Shown here in pieces: positions 45,001 to 51,574 of a stretch of DNA of 64,000 nucleotides (positions are counted from its first letter, which is position 1; each line of letters begins with the position of its first letter). The stretch comes from Ignavibacteriales bacterium UBA1304 (GTDB lineage Bacteria; Bacteroidota; Ignavibacteria; Ignavibacteriales; Ignavibacteriaceae): the NCBI GenBank assembly GCA_002307295.1, contig DBTY01000013.1:69466-133465 (forward strand). Direction: 5' to 3'. Both the position numbers and the translations under genes were made by a program. The notes beneath the pieces were generated by a model. The model was not told the DNA's origin, did no database searches, and saw only the letters and a list, made by a program, of their open reading frames with translations.

Positions 45001-47989
45001 TCAGAACCAGATTGGCTTTTTCCTTAATACGCTTGCTTTGCGTAACAAATTGGATAATAAAGAAAGCTTCAAATCATTTATAAATAGAGTAAAAGAAAAC
45101 GCACTTGGAGCTTTTAGTCATCAGACATATCCGTTTGACCAGCTTGTTGATGAATTGCAGCTGCCGAGAGACCTTTCGCGCTCTCCATTATTCGATGTAA
45201 TGTTGATATCCCAGACTCCGGCTGAGAATGTAACTAAATCTTCTTCAAGTCTTGAAATGGAATCGGTTGAGTTTGATTATACGGTAAGCAAATTTGATTT
45301 GTCCATAAGCTATTGTGAGGTTGAAAATACAATAAAGTATTACTTTGAATATAGTACTGCGCTCTTTAGGAAAGAACGAATTGAAAATATGTTCAATCAC
45401 TTCTCTGCGTTAATAGAAAATGTATTAGCTGATAATGAAAAAACACTTTCGCAATTAAGCATTGTTTCGTTAAAAGAAAAAGAAGCTCTTTATTCTTTAT
45501 CAATGGGAGCAGATAAAACATTAAAAAGTAAATCGATTGTGAGTCTAATTGAAAAGCAGGTCCAAGAAAATAAAGATAAAATCGCCGTCATATTTAAGCG
45601 GACAAAATTAACTTATGCGGAAGTAAATTCTAAAGCTAATAAATTAGCCCGTTTTCTTGTCGATAGTAAGATGGTAAAACCAGGAGATATTATTTGCGTT
45701 ATACTTGATAGAACAGAGCTCTCTGTTATTTCAATGCTTGCTGTTCTAAAAAGCGGAGGCATATATACTCCGGTAGATCCTAATTATCCGCAAAACCGAA
45801 TCGACTATATGTTAAAGGATAGCGGCAGTAAAATTCTGATTACGTCAGAAAATTATGCAAAGCAAATTTCTTTTAATAATGATGCGATTGTAATAGTTGA
45901 AGAGTTTTACGATAATGCATCTGACATTAGCTCTGATAATCTTGATATAGATATATCCGTAGATTCAGATTCGTCGGCGTATATTATATATACGTCTGGA
46001 TCGACAGGCGAACCGAAAGGAGTTCTTGGTACGCACAAATGCTTATTGAATCTGATGGAATGGCAGTCTGAGAATATAGAAAGCGGGTTAAAAACGCTTC
46101 AGTATGCGCCGCATAGTTTTGACGTATCAATTCAGGAAATGTTATTTTCTCTTGCAACGGCAGGAACATTGTATCTGATTGAAAATAAAACTCGCTATAA
46201 GATGAGCCAGATTGCAGAATTAATTGAAAAAGAAGGGATCGAAATTTTAACCATGCCATATAGCGCGCTGAATTTATTTGTGGGCGAAGCCGAAAATATT
46301 AATCAGCTAAAGTCGCTTAAACATATTATTACTTCGGGCGAACAGCCGTTTATTAATTCTACGATTAGAAAATTATTAAATACTTTTCCAAATATAAAAT
46401 TTCATAATCAATACGGACCTTCTGAAACGCATGTCGTTACGTCATATACAATACAAGGCGGCGTCGATGAATTATCAGAGAAAATACCAATAGGCGGACC
46501 AATTAATAACACGCAAACATATTTGTTAGATAAAGAGATGGAATTAGCTCCGGCAGGAATTCCCGGCGATTTATATATTAGCGGATATAACGTAGCGAAT
46601 GGATATATAAATAAATCTGAATTAACAAAAGATAAATTTATACCAAATCCTTTTGGCGAGGGGCGGCTCTACAAAAGCGGAGACGTTGCCAGATGGAATT
46701 ACAATGACGAACTTGAATTTATGGGAAGAGACGACGGTCAGGTGAAAGTGCGCGGATATAGAATAGAGCTGGGCGAGATTGAATCATGCCTGCTAAGGTA
46801 CCCTGATATAAAAGAAACCGCGGTTAAGATAATTGGCGATGGAGATAATAAGGAAATTGCCGCATATTTTACTTCTCCTGAAATAATTGATATTGTCAAT
46901 CTAAAGGAATATATAACGTTACAGCTTCCTGGTTATATGATTCCCGCATATTTTATTAAACTCGAACAGTTCCCGCGCACTCAAAGCGGTAAAATTGACC
47001 TTCGTTCATTACAAGCTCCTGATAATAATGATAATCCATTTTTATCAGTTTTCGTAGAGCCGGAAGGAGAAACAGAAATTATTATTGCAGAAGTGTGGAA
47101 AGAAATATTAAATAGAGAAAATATTAGTTCGCAGGATAATTTCTTTGAAATTGGCGGCAACTCTATTAAGGCAATTCAGACGATGTCAAGGATACAAAAG
47201 AGGCTTGGTAAAAAAACATATTTAAATCTTATTTTTACTCAGCCGACTATTAAACAAATGGCTGCCGTAATATTGGGCACAGACGAAAGATTAAAGGATC
47301 TTGAAAGCGATTACATTATGCTAAATAAGGCGCATGGAAAGAGTATATTCTTTTTACCTCCTGGAATAGGTTACTCGTTTGCTTACATGGAATATGCAAA
47401 ATATTTTGATGAGTATTCCATCTATGGATTAAATTTTATTGAGTCGGATAATCCGGCAAAATCTACAGCCGACATATTAGTCAGTCTTCAAAAAGAGGGA
47501 CCTTTTTATTTGTTCGGCCACTCTGCAGGCGGCAACATGGCTTATGACGTAGCTATTGAATTACAAAAACGCGGCAGACAAATTGGCGGAATAGTTTTAT
47601 TAGACACATACAGGCAGCTTGAATTAATTAACTGGAGTTCAGAAGAATATTTAAACGACGCTATACTGTATATTGAAGATAACCATGCGGAATTTTTAGA
47701 TGAAGAGATTAAGGATTCAGCGCTTAAAAAAATTGTTGAATACAGAAAATATCTGAATGCGCGGATTGAAAATGAAGAAATAGACTGCCCAATAATTCAA
47801 ATTGAAGCCACGGATGAAATTGTGAAATTTAACAGCAACGTCAATAGAAGATCGTGGAAAGAATTAACTTTTAAGTTTGAAGTATTGGAAGGCTACGGAG
47901 GGCACATGGACATGTTAAAACAGCCTAATTTAGAAAAGAACGCCTTATTAACAAAGAAACTAATTGATAGTTTAATAAATAAATATTAA
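30065..47989 (+). CDS. Hybrid NRPS / trans-AT PKS megasynthase ending in thioesterase
   Basis: Start ATG 30065 overlaps the first NRPS gene by 11 bases; TTG 30059 is the alternative. The 5974-residue chain reads: C4 (HH168), A4 (core near 643), T4 (Ser1034); C5 (HH1220), A5 (1702), T5 (Ser2100). Next come KS (Cys2334 in DTACSSSL, His2467, His2507) and DH (His2816 in HRVMGMPTLVG, Asp2983). KR follows (TGGTGGIG near 3281, Tyr3440 in SDYTAAN), then carrier Ser3596. The last modules are C6 (HH3784), A6 (4256), T7 (Ser4637); C7 (HH4824), A7 (5309), T8 (Ser5700) and TE (Ser5820 in GHSAGG). There is no AT between KS and DH: the post-KS linker runs into DH without a GHSxG. Codes by eye: A4 DAFLIGGAFK (Val-like), A5 DLWNVGMIHK (Thr-like), A6 DIYNNALTYK (Ala-like), A7 DVQTISQVVK (Pro-like, weak). 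The N-terminal 35 residues are probably a docking element. The TE releases or cyclises the product. Confidence 0.95.
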   Translation: MKNNIKELKQRALNGDLLALEELRRLGVLSGNKSKYSMAPVSYAQRRLWFIDKMDKSPAYNLPAAIMLEGELNIDALEKAFNEIIKRHEILRTVFLETDGAPYQKIFDEIEFKIAKSDINFIADKENKIASLIQEETNRCFELSKGPLIVCNLYKTEEQKHLLLFNMHHIISDGWSIGVLISELTMLYNSFSKGITSPLAPLKIQYKDYVHRHLKILKDDSISEHKNYWSDKLSGELPISEIPLDIKRPLYKTFNGKLYEVKIEEQLHKQIQTLCKHNAVSLFMFIISIVDILVNKYSSKTDIIVGSPISGREQRDLENQIGFYVNTILLRNEIDASISYTDFLKKVKQCCIEAYDHQIYPFDLLIEDLNLERDTSRNPLFEIMVSLQEADSDKIIFDEIKTVILKPEISLSKFDIHFNFEESNNEMKLGIIYNPDLYNPDKIKRLGKHFLELVQNIINAPNEVISNIEIISKEEREKILNVFNNTSCYYPKEKTIIELFEEIAEKYPDKPAIVYQGAPLTYRQLNEKANCLAHNLISQYDLKLEEPVAILMERSHELIIAILGVLKAGGAYLPIDAKMPTERINFSLNDANARIIITNDEPACIAYSAMHVLKVKEEIISNGINHTNVKICKTSSNLAYILYTSGTTGVPKGSMIEDKSVIRLVRNNNYIVFNEADKLLSTSSISFDATTFDLWGSLLNGATLYLENTEDYLDPEKLTSIIRKYEINTILFPTGLYSKMAEADQQRHMNMFAGVEKIIAGGDRMPCQLSNEILKLYPDLLLMNGYGPTENTAFTTVFNITKEYQNDIPIGKPISNTKVYIFNEQGNLCPIGVPGEIYIGGEGLSRGYVYRPELNKQKFVTSPLNKNEIIYRSGDIAQWLEDGNILFLGRNDDQLKIRGYRIETGEIENIAEKLSGITGAKIVVIQEEDQKELALYYTAVKDINAEEYKKYLSKTLPEYMTPKYYIRLNEFPLNHNGKIDYKTFPKPEIKLEHTEKNVEPSTQTEKALATIYENILNVKNISITDNFFSLGGHSLKAIRAVSAIQKELSVKVSLKEFFTFSNILSLEELIRNKKRESHGIIPVIIKTDYYNLSHAQKRIWVLDKIEKTKSTYNIPLAISIHDEIDINALQLAFDDLVQKHESLRTIFIEKNGEPFQKIIEDQKILIAMKDYSAEKNPDDAAFMFVSAEANKEFCLSEYPLVKLYLIKTDIEKFILFFNIHHIICDGWSVSIMIDELFSGYKKHHDKTKSKTTALSIQYKDYAYWLNDKINNSENIFDREYWLEKLKGDIAPLDIPSDFHRPIIKTYNGNSIYYSFPVELKKKLDAFNIEKRSSLFMTLTAALKILLHKYTGKEDIIIGAPVAGRNHPDLENQIGYYANTLALRDQITPDKTFAEILEEIKITLTDGYSHQMYPFDKLVEEIKLARDTSRSPLFDVMIVLQKFDIEYKNAFKQIKPYKIPMNISKYDMTFNFNDTEEKLELLIEYNTQLYKQERIEQITLHLTTLINSIIANPAQSIKAINILNDEEKNTLLQNYNNTSAHYPEDKTIIQLFEESVEKYPIKTAVVYKEKTLTYSELNSEANKIARYINEKYNITPGEAIGVLIPPSEKTPIILLAILKAGGAYVPIDPEYPDERIKHVLSESKMNLIITLNENDIRLHRIVDEIKNEYGILNLDKAANVNELNDANLTGININSDTTAYVIFTSGSTGKPKGCPISHRNLVRLFINDKSNYDFNSSDVWIMAHSYCFDLSVWEMYGALLFGGKIIIPDRNEVRDISAFVRIVNEYKITVLNQTPGAFYKFIDTALASSNQLDLSLRYVVFGGDKLDPLKLKKWIDIYPAEKVKLINMYGITETTIHVTYHRFTDEEIRTSDGSSNIGVPLPETKVYIFDKNKALVPVGVYGEIYVAGTGLSKGYLNRSDLTSERFIPNPYNNNETLYKSGDLARWIYNGTMEYLERCDNQVQIRGFRVEITEIEIQLGKYTGISDTVVIALDKEGIKELAAYVVSNEELKIKKIKSFLSASLPEYMIPSYFIKIDKVPLNSNGKLDKKALPPAIQNIATGELFESPASKLETELLELWQEILSTENISIHDNFFDIGGNSILLVKLYSKINAKYPDAIELTDLFSKSRISEQAEYISRKIYDIPEADNNNIDLNITKLKYYDIAIIGIASRIGDCDTPDDFWKDLRMGVDFIGEMPNNRISDIKELCAYNNINTDELKFRELCYLNEVDKFDYGFFKLSPNEASLIDPGQRMFMETAYHALEDAGYGGNKLWGSKTGVFIGASDNLSEYARYIEASDNQDPNILLAAQTPSILASRLSYHLNLKGPAMLVDTACSSSLVAVHLACQSIREGEIDSALIGGIKLHLLPLDTGSRLEIDSSDARAHSFDDSANGSGIGEGVIAIMIKPLENALKDKDNIYAVIKGSEINQDGSSIGITAPDADAQADAINKAWLDAGIDPVTISYIETHGTATKLGDPIEIDGITKAFRRYTQNKNFCAIGAVKANIGHLDTAAGLAGLLKAALSLKYKQLTPLVHFNNPNRNINFDESAAYINKELTDWKNNDNPLRCGVSSFGLSGTNCHVILEEAPFIEKENNQDKKKHLFTLSSRSKEGLIEYAQKIKSAIYLHPDNNSESICYTLATGRGHYAHRLAIVFENISELKYKLTQVINNKLSCDEENSLLYNCSKIVVSNKKNPAPGEITEKDISKLGDEINSIIRNNNSDVEIVRQTAEAYINGADIQWEEYYKDLIPAKVSLPGYPFEKKRCWVKLSAKNKESINTSFSKKYKNKFLIDCIVETPSVAIYSKKYSSADWLINEHRVMGMPTLVGAAYLQMAYESGMNHFNSSSLRFDEFYLMRPLAINEGEELETLVTINKCEDKTLGIEAQSKSENNDWTTYAKLRVSKIKETTSAKINIEEIKARMKNRREISHNDNSPKNEEIISVSKKWDCLNKIYWNEKEYFAELSIPFTDAELANEYYLYPPLIDAALSYAIDEPGYLPYTFGVVELSKKAPNKIFSYITKYENDSSETRSYDITLADEAGEVIAEFKNFTLKKVSQPNQDNYFNELIWKPWPIIKLSVTSKNKIAAFYNSKCNKALVSELKSIEGITAIEIVTDNFKEAFEKIENNIPEKIIFILPEANVEDIKNNDDLELNLTDSLYSVFNFAKYLLAKVTSKIDLLIVGENVCEISNKEAHLNSLNNAVAGLGQVIQRENPNINCRFLDVDKSASVMNIVDEINNGFTESYYYRAYRNGERYIREVKLVNIDEKENNEISYKENGVYVITGGTGGIGLELALFLAKKAKIKLALINRSEFLAKDKWDSALQKRKDEKLCRKIERLREIENEAAGVWLYSTDVSDYKRLKTTIEEIKSEHGKIFGVIHAAGIPGEGFIFGKSLETFRNVIKPKIHGTINLSALLKDEKPDFFIMTSALTAILPTPGQSDYTAANCFMDAYSAELNNSGISAVNINLTSWKETGMAYDFGVTDDEIFKSISTKDGVSGIAKIIQRKINSIILGKADLSYLDSSVELPFYLDNKIRGHKKPQLTNIAEHEITKQVLLKGKENGNYTKYEISIASIWGAVLGYDEINIQDNYYDLGGDSIHAIKINTLLEKKLKLQISIGDLFNHLTIAELAEYLETKTVLTDSNKGKIAAQTIHPTKSSAYYPVSSAQRRLFILDKLKNDKLSYHMPQLWEIKGELNIDKLIKAIGKTVERQESLRTSFDLVQDTPVQIIHDNIELNIPALIMNEQEAKKHILKFIQPFDLSVAPLFRIEIIQISDYDHLVLFDAHHIIIDAFSIEIFEKEIFDYYEEKELAPLKIQYKDYAIWQSDYYKSQEAVEKKSYWIKQFEGDISVINLPLDYPRTANQSAEAGVFTLCIDEILTAEVKKMSADKGISTFMLLLAVYNIVLQKYTQQNDIIIGVTTLGRDKDELSQLLGMFINNLPIRVYPKDEMSIIEFLNEVKENAINAFANQDYPFDELIEELNIKRDLNRNPLFDVVFSYMNFELSEVKNNDIQITDYRAETILSSEYDLMLYGLEAEDKIYITIKYKKSLFKKESIERFAGHFKKTIEIVSKNEEMKLCDIDLLLPNEIELLRTYNSKAQNITKKTDVCDLLKESFSINPEKTALLFEDQKMTYRELEKKANKLANYLRSKLFIKPDDLVGIMVERSEAMVVAMLGVIKSGAAYVGIDSAYPQTRIDYILNDCNAKIILTEKSILQKDSFKAQPGNIIVDIDDAAIAHCKSNEPVNINTYDNLAYVIYTSGSTGEPKGVAITRKNLSVFLRWCISEFKSTAFDIVYASTSYCFDISIYEIFYSLAAGKTIRILKSALEIPDYLSQDNNVLINTVPSLVQAIKEQLENGGYEHISAINLAGEQIPQTLIDSIDCDKIEVRNLYGPSEDTTYSTMYRFSNKNKKVLIGRPISNTQIYIVDRSIMLVPIGHPGEICIAGDGLARGYLFKDELTKEKFINNPFGNGRLYRTGDLGRWMDTGDIEYLGRIDRQVKIRGFRIELGEIETNIRRYPSVENAVVIAYEKFAVKDIAAYIVVKEKINIDDLKNYLGKIMPAFMIPLYFVLMEKIPLTPNGKIDVKALPEPEFDINRFELADNEILNPIETALVEIWKNVLDVNKLSKRESFFDLGGHSLKALRLLAQINRAFNCDCKLADVFENSTIEQFAGLIGRQNSMAAIALVPLQKAEFYDVSHAQRRLWILNRVENKSIAYNIPVVYKINSAIDVQALQKAFKTIIHKYESLRTYFIEIDGEPKQGILDEVEFNINTIEVDGDSDFMSASKELIQKAITDPFNLAKAPLIKVTLLKNKNTEEHILIINVHHIVLDEWSIGILADNLAMFYDHYSGKKIITDANVFIPSSIQYKEYAQWHNKQLEDDKENASLHKNYWMQIFNEPTPCLDLPSDYQRPKTQTFEGKTISFQLKQSLSQGLKKLSAENNTTLFISTLALFNILFSKYTKQNDIVIGTPIANRDHQDIQNQIGFFLNTLALRNKLDNKESFKSFINRVKENALGAFSHQTYPFDQLVDELQLPRDLSRSPLFDVMLISQTPAENVTKSSSSLEMESVEFDYTVSKFDLSISYCEVENTIKYYFEYSTALFRKERIENMFNHFSALIENVLADNEKTLSQLSIVSLKEKEALYSLSMGADKTLKSKSIVSLIEKQVQENKDKIAVIFKRTKLTYAEVNSKANKLARFLVDSKMVKPGDIICVILDRTELSVISMLAVLKSGGIYTPVDPNYPQNRIDYMLKDSGSKILITSENYAKQISFNNDAIVIVEEFYDNASDISSDNLDIDISVDSDSSAYIIYTSGSTGEPKGVLGTHKCLLNLMEWQSENIESGLKTLQYAPHSFDVSIQEMLFSLATAGTLYLIENKTRYKMSQIAELIEKEGIEILTMPYSALNLFVGEAENINQLKSLKHIITSGEQPFINSTIRKLLNTFPNIKFHNQYGPSETHVVTSYTIQGGVDELSEKIPIGGPINNTQTYLLDKEMELAPAGIPGDLYISGYNVANGYINKSELTKDKFIPNPFGEGRLYKSGDVARWNYNDELEFMGRDDGQVKVRGYRIELGEIESCLLRYPDIKETAVKIIGDGDNKEIAAYFTSPEIIDIVNLKEYITLQLPGYMIPAYFIKLEQFPRTQSGKIDLRSLQAPDNNDNPFLSVFVEPEGETEIIIAEVWKEILNRENISSQDNFFEIGGNSIKAIQTMSRIQKRLGKKTYLNLIFTQPTIKQMAAVILGTDERLKDLESDYIMLNKAHGKSIFFLPPGIGYSFAYMEYAKYFDEYSIYGLNFIESDNPAKSTADILVSLQKEGPFYLFGHSAGGNMAYDVAIELQKRGRQIGGIVLLDTYRQLELINWSSEEYLNDAILYIEDNHAEFLDEEIKDSALKKIVEYRKYLNARIENEEIDCPIIQIEATDEIVKFNSNVNRRSWKELTFKFEVLEGYGGHMDMLKQPNLEKNALLTKKLIDSLINKY

Positions 47990-48018
47990 TATAATAAACC
48001 ATATAAAATTGAAATTAA

Positions 48019-49635
48019 ATGATATTTCTTCAATTTCTAAAAAAAGAATCTGACAAACCGCTGCTTAAACTTTTAGTTTTAACGGCTGTGTCCGGTTTTG
48101 CAAGCGCGGGGGTTTTGGCCATCATTAATCTGGCGGCAAAAAACGTTTCTAAAGATTCAATTAATATAAGTTTTGTCCTGATGTTTGCCGCGACGGTTGG
48201 AATATTTGTCGTTTCGCAGAAATATATTTTGACTACCGGAATTATTATTATTGAAGAAATTCTTAATAATATAAGATTAAGATTGTCTGATAAAATCCGC
48301 AGAACGGATTTGCTAAACATCGAAAAAATTGGCAAAGCTGAAATCTACAATAGGTTAACTCAGGAATGCACTCTCATTTCGCAAATGGCTCCATACATAA
48401 TAACGGCTCTTCAATCGGCAATAATGTTAGTTTTTGTCTTTGGCTATATTGCTATTCTTTCGATATTTGCAGCCGTTCTCCTTCTGCTGCTTATTCTTGG
48501 GGGAGTGTTTGTTTTCCATAAGAATAACATAAAAGTATACGCCGAATTAGACGAGACAAATAAAGCAGAAATAAATTTTTTCGTTTCGCTTACTAATATT
48601 CTTGATGGATTAAAAGAAATAAAACTAAACAGAAAAAAAAGCGAAGACGTGTATTCGCATTTTGAAAAAATTTCCCAGAGACTAAAAAGTTTAAAGATCA
48701 GCACTGGAAATAAATTTTCGGAAAATATGGTTTTTTCTCAGGCGTTTATTTACATTATTCTCGGCGCGATAGTATTTGTTCTGCCAAGGCTAAACCCAGA
48801 TATAACTGAAAACATAGTTAGCGCTACTACGGCTATGTTGTTTGCAATAGGACCGTTAACTTCTATTGTCTCGATGCTTCCAATATTTGGCAAAGTAAAT
48901 ATTGCCATTAGTAATATTTATAATTTAGAAAATGAACTTGATCTCCAACTAAACCCAAATGAAGTTCAACCGATAAATGGAGAAAATAGATTTTCTGATT
49001 TCAAAGAAATTGTTCTTAGCGATCTTTACTTTGAATATAAAAACGGCGAAGGACGGGACGTATTTTCAATTGGACCTATCGACCTTACTATAACCCGCGG
49101 CGAAGTTTTGTTTATAATTGGCGGAAACGGATGCGGGAAAACTACATTTTTAAAAGCTTTAACTATGCTTTACAGACCTAAAACAGGCAATATATTTGTC
49201 GATAATAAATTAATAGACAGCTCTAATTATTTAGAATACAGGGAATTGTATTCTGCAATATTTTACGATTTTCACCTTTTTGATAAACTATACGGTTTGG
49301 AAAATGTTGATCCCCAAAAGATTAACGATCTATTAAAATTAATGCAGATAGAGAAAAAGACAGAATTTAAGGATAGTGGTTTTACAAAATTAGATTTGTC
49401 TACAGGTCAAAGAAAACGCCTCGCATTAATAGTTACGTTTTTGGAGGATAAGCCGATTTATATTTTTGACGAATGGGCTGCAGATCAGGATCCGCAGTTT
49501 AAAAAATATTTTTATGACGAGCTATTAAAAAAATTAAAAGCTGAAGGCAAAACAGTTATTGCCGTAAGCCATGACGACCGTTATTTCCATTTAGCAGATA
49601 GAGTGATAAAAATGGAATACGGTAAAATCATTTAA
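48019..49635 (+). CDS. Cyclic-peptide-type ABC exporter (membrane + ATPase fusion)
   Basis: The 538-residue half-transporter has about six membrane helices in the first 320 residues. The nucleotide-binding domain has Walker A IIGGNGCGKTT near 368, signature LSTGQRKRLAL near 460, Walker B IYIFDEW near 483 and switch SHDDRYF. The short NBD with LSTGQ and FDEWAADQDP matches the SyrD/PvdE cyclic-peptide exporter family, which moves nonribosomal peptides across the inner membrane. It begins 29 bases after the megasynthase stop on the same strand, so it is the obvious exporter and self-protection gene of the cluster. Family membership is direct; the substrate is inferred from position. Confidence 0.92.
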   Translation: MIFLQFLKKESDKPLLKLLVLTAVSGFASAGVLAIINLAAKNVSKDSINISFVLMFAATVGIFVVSQKYILTTGIIIIEEILNNIRLRLSDKIRRTDLLNIEKIGKAEIYNRLTQECTLISQMAPYIITALQSAIMLVFVFGYIAILSIFAAVLLLLLILGGVFVFHKNNIKVYAELDETNKAEINFFVSLTNILDGLKEIKLNRKKSEDVYSHFEKISQRLKSLKISTGNKFSENMVFSQAFIYIILGAIVFVLPRLNPDITENIVSATTAMLFAIGPLTSIVSMLPIFGKVNIAISNIYNLENELDLQLNPNEVQPINGENRFSDFKEIVLSDLYFEYKNGEGRDVFSIGPIDLTITRGEVLFIIGGNGCGKTTFLKALTMLYRPKTGNIFVDNKLIDSSNYLEYRELYSAIFYDFHLFDKLYGLENVDPQKINDLLKLMQIEKKTEFKDSGFTKLDLSTGQRKRLALIVTFLEDKPIYIFDEWAADQDPQFKKYFYDELLKKLKAEGKTVIAVSHDDRYFHLADRVIKMEYGKII

Positions 49636-49683
49636 TATAATTCACTTATTTTATAAACAAACTAAGTATCAGTCGGGTTTTAA

Positions 49684-50571
49684 GTGATTCAAAAAATTAA
49701 AATATTATGGGCAAAGATTGTTTTTATTTACCGGTTTGTAAAAGAACAATCTATTGAATATTGGAATACGCACACAATTGGAGTGTCAATTGGACTGTTA
49801 GTATTCGTTTTCTTTATAGCTTTATTCTGGAAAAACATTTTCATATCTGTAGGCTCGGGGCAGCAGGGAATACGATGGTCGCGGATAAACGGGACGGAGG
49901 TTAATGAGATATTTGGCGAGGGACTCCATATTATATGGCCTTGGGATAAAATGTATATCTATAGTACTCGTTTGCAGACTCAAACTGATACGATGCAAAT
50001 CCTTACATCAGAAGGACTAACTGTAAAAGTAGAGTTTTCTTATCGTTTTTATCTTATTAAGGATTCAATCCCTACAATACATAAAAATTTAGGTATAGAG
50101 TATGCAAGTAATTTCGTAAAGCCGGAAGTTGAAGCGGCTTCTATGGCAATCATAGGAAACTTTGCGCCAGAACAGCTATATAAAATGTCTTCCTTGGTTA
50201 TTCAATCAACAATAAAATACTACTTAAGCAAACAATTACTTGAACAAAATATTGTGATGGACGATTACCTGATTCGGAAAATATCTCTGCCTGATCTTGT
50301 ATCCAGTTCAATTGAAAGGAAAATGGTCGCGGAACAGCTATCGTATGAGTTTACTTATAAAATTGCAATTGAAGAAAAAGAAAAGCAAAGGAAAATGATT
50401 GAAGCTGAAGGCATAAGGCAGTTTGAAGAATTATCAAAAATATCAATTCTGAAATGGAAAGGTTTAGAGGTAACTTCGGAATTTGCAAAATCGAATAACT
50501 CAAAGATTATTATTATGGGTAATGGCAAAAACGATCTGCCGTTACTGCTAAATTCTGACGGAAAAAAATAA
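49684..50571 (+). CDS. SPFH/prohibitin-like membrane protein
   Basis: The 295-residue product starts with GTG (no ATG is available near the family N-terminus). A single membrane helix lies at about residues 33-52 (IGVSIGLLVFVFFIALFW). The SPFH domain follows (VGSGQQGIRWSRINGTEVNEIFGEGLHIIWPWDKMYIYSTRLQT, TSEGLTVKVEFSYRFYL), then a coiled-coil helix rich in Glu, Lys and Ala (AIEEKEKQRKMIEAEG). SPFH proteins form membrane rings or microdomain scaffolds. The next gene begins 12 bases later and the Cache gene one base after that, so the three are one unit. It may scaffold the exporter or the sensor; the sequence does not say. Confidence 0.85.
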   Translation: MIQKIKILWAKIVFIYRFVKEQSIEYWNTHTIGVSIGLLVFVFFIALFWKNIFISVGSGQQGIRWSRINGTEVNEIFGEGLHIIWPWDKMYIYSTRLQTQTDTMQILTSEGLTVKVEFSYRFYLIKDSIPTIHKNLGIEYASNFVKPEVEAASMAIIGNFAPEQLYKMSSLVIQSTIKYYLSKQLLEQNIVMDDYLIRKISLPDLVSSSIERKMVAEQLSYEFTYKIAIEEKEKQRKMIEAEGIRQFEELSKISILKWKGLEVTSEFAKSNNSKIIIMGNGKNDLPLLLNSDGKK

Positions 50572-50583
50572 GCGGTTATAAAG

Positions 50584-51573
50584 ATGCCAAAATGTAGAAA
50601 TATGAAAAATATGGTTTTAATATTGGGCTTCTTGGTCCTGTTGCCATTAGTTATGGCCAGCCCGCAGAATAAGGAACTGAAAAAAGTTACATTCCTTCCT
50701 TCGTGGGTTCCGCAACAGCAATTTGCGGGATATTATATGGCTAAGGAAAAAGGGATATACGCAAAGTACGGGCTTGACGTAACGATTATACCAGGCGGAT
50801 ACCGGCACGATGTAGTGACGTCATTAAAAAAAGGAGAAATAGACTTTGGAATAATGTTCCTTTATACGGGAGTAATGGAGCGCGCTAATGGGGCTAAAAT
50901 TGTAAATATCGGTCAGATATTTCAGCGTAGCAGCATTATGTTCATTGCTAAAAAAAGCTCAGGAATAAAAACGCTAAAGGATTTTAACGGTAAAAGAATC
51001 GGAATTTGGCGAACTATTGCCAAAGAATTAACTACTGGATTTCTAAAGAATCACAATATAAACGCCGAGATTGTGCCGTTTGATAAAGGGACAAACGTAT
51101 TTCTTAATGGCGCCGTTGATGTTACTGTGATGATGAATTACAACGAATACCACCGCCTCATAAATTCCGGAATAAATCCTGATGAGCTGAATAAATTTAA
51201 TTTTTATGATTATGGGATGAATTTCCCTGAAGATGGAATTTATTGTATGGAGAGTCTCTTTAAAAAAGATCCGGCGTTATGTAAAAAATTTGTCGCAGCG
51301 TCAATAGAAGGTTGGAGTTATGCTTTAACGCATAAAGACGAAACTATAAATGTAGTCGATAAATATAAAGAAATGGCAAAAGTAGCGGACAATAGATCGC
51401 ATGCTAAATGGATGTTAAATTCAATGAATGATATGATAAGTTCATCAGGGAAAAATGTAACGGAAGGAACCCTTTTAGAATCTGATTATAATAATCTGAC
51501 TAATTTTTTGTACGAAAGTAAATTTATAACTAATAAACCGCTTTACGGCGACTTTTATAAAGGCAGCCGCTAA
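50584..51573 (+). CDS. NMT1/SsuA-like periplasmic substrate-binding protein
   Basis: The 329-residue product has a signal peptide (hydrophobic core about 10-25, ending VMASPQ). The binding-protein fold of the NMT1/THI5-like family follows: FLPSWVPQQQFAGYYMAKEKGIYAKYGLDVTII, LKKGEIDFGIMFLYTGVMERANG, LKDFNGKRIGIWR, VDVTVMMNYNEYHRL. Such proteins bind small ligands such as pyrimidine precursors, taurine or nitrate-like anions for ABC import. No permease or ATPase is nearby. It is flanked instead by an SPFH gene and a Cache sensor gene, so a sensing role is more likely than transport. The ligand is unknown. Confidence 0.85.
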   Translation: MPKCRNMKNMVLILGFLVLLPLVMASPQNKELKKVTFLPSWVPQQQFAGYYMAKEKGIYAKYGLDVTIIPGGYRHDVVTSLKKGEIDFGIMFLYTGVMERANGAKIVNIGQIFQRSSIMFIAKKSSGIKTLKDFNGKRIGIWRTIAKELTTGFLKNHNINAEIVPFDKGTNVFLNGAVDVTVMMNYNEYHRLINSGINPDELNKFNFYDYGMNFPEDGIYCMESLFKKDPALCKKFVAASIEGWSYALTHKDETINVVDKYKEMAKVADNRSHAKWMLNSMNDMISSSGKNVTEGTLLESDYNNLTNFLYESKFITNKPLYGDFYKGSR

Positions 51574-51574
51574 T

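Noticed and set aside
23400..47200. Epimerisation or methyltransferase domains in the megasynthases
   Set aside because: After each carrier serine the next recognisable domain is C, KS or TE; no E-type HHxxxDxxSW repeat or SAM motif was seen between A and T domains.
20488..47989. Many 60-110-codon minus-strand frames within the megasynthase genes
   Set aside because: All are antisense to conserved NRPS/PKS domains, lack ribosome sites and have no recognisable protein features.
30065..47989. Suspicion that the 17.9-kb frame is an assembly fusion of separate genes
   Set aside because: Domains follow in correct order with normal linkers, no duplicated block and a single TE at the end; the chain is logical as one protein.
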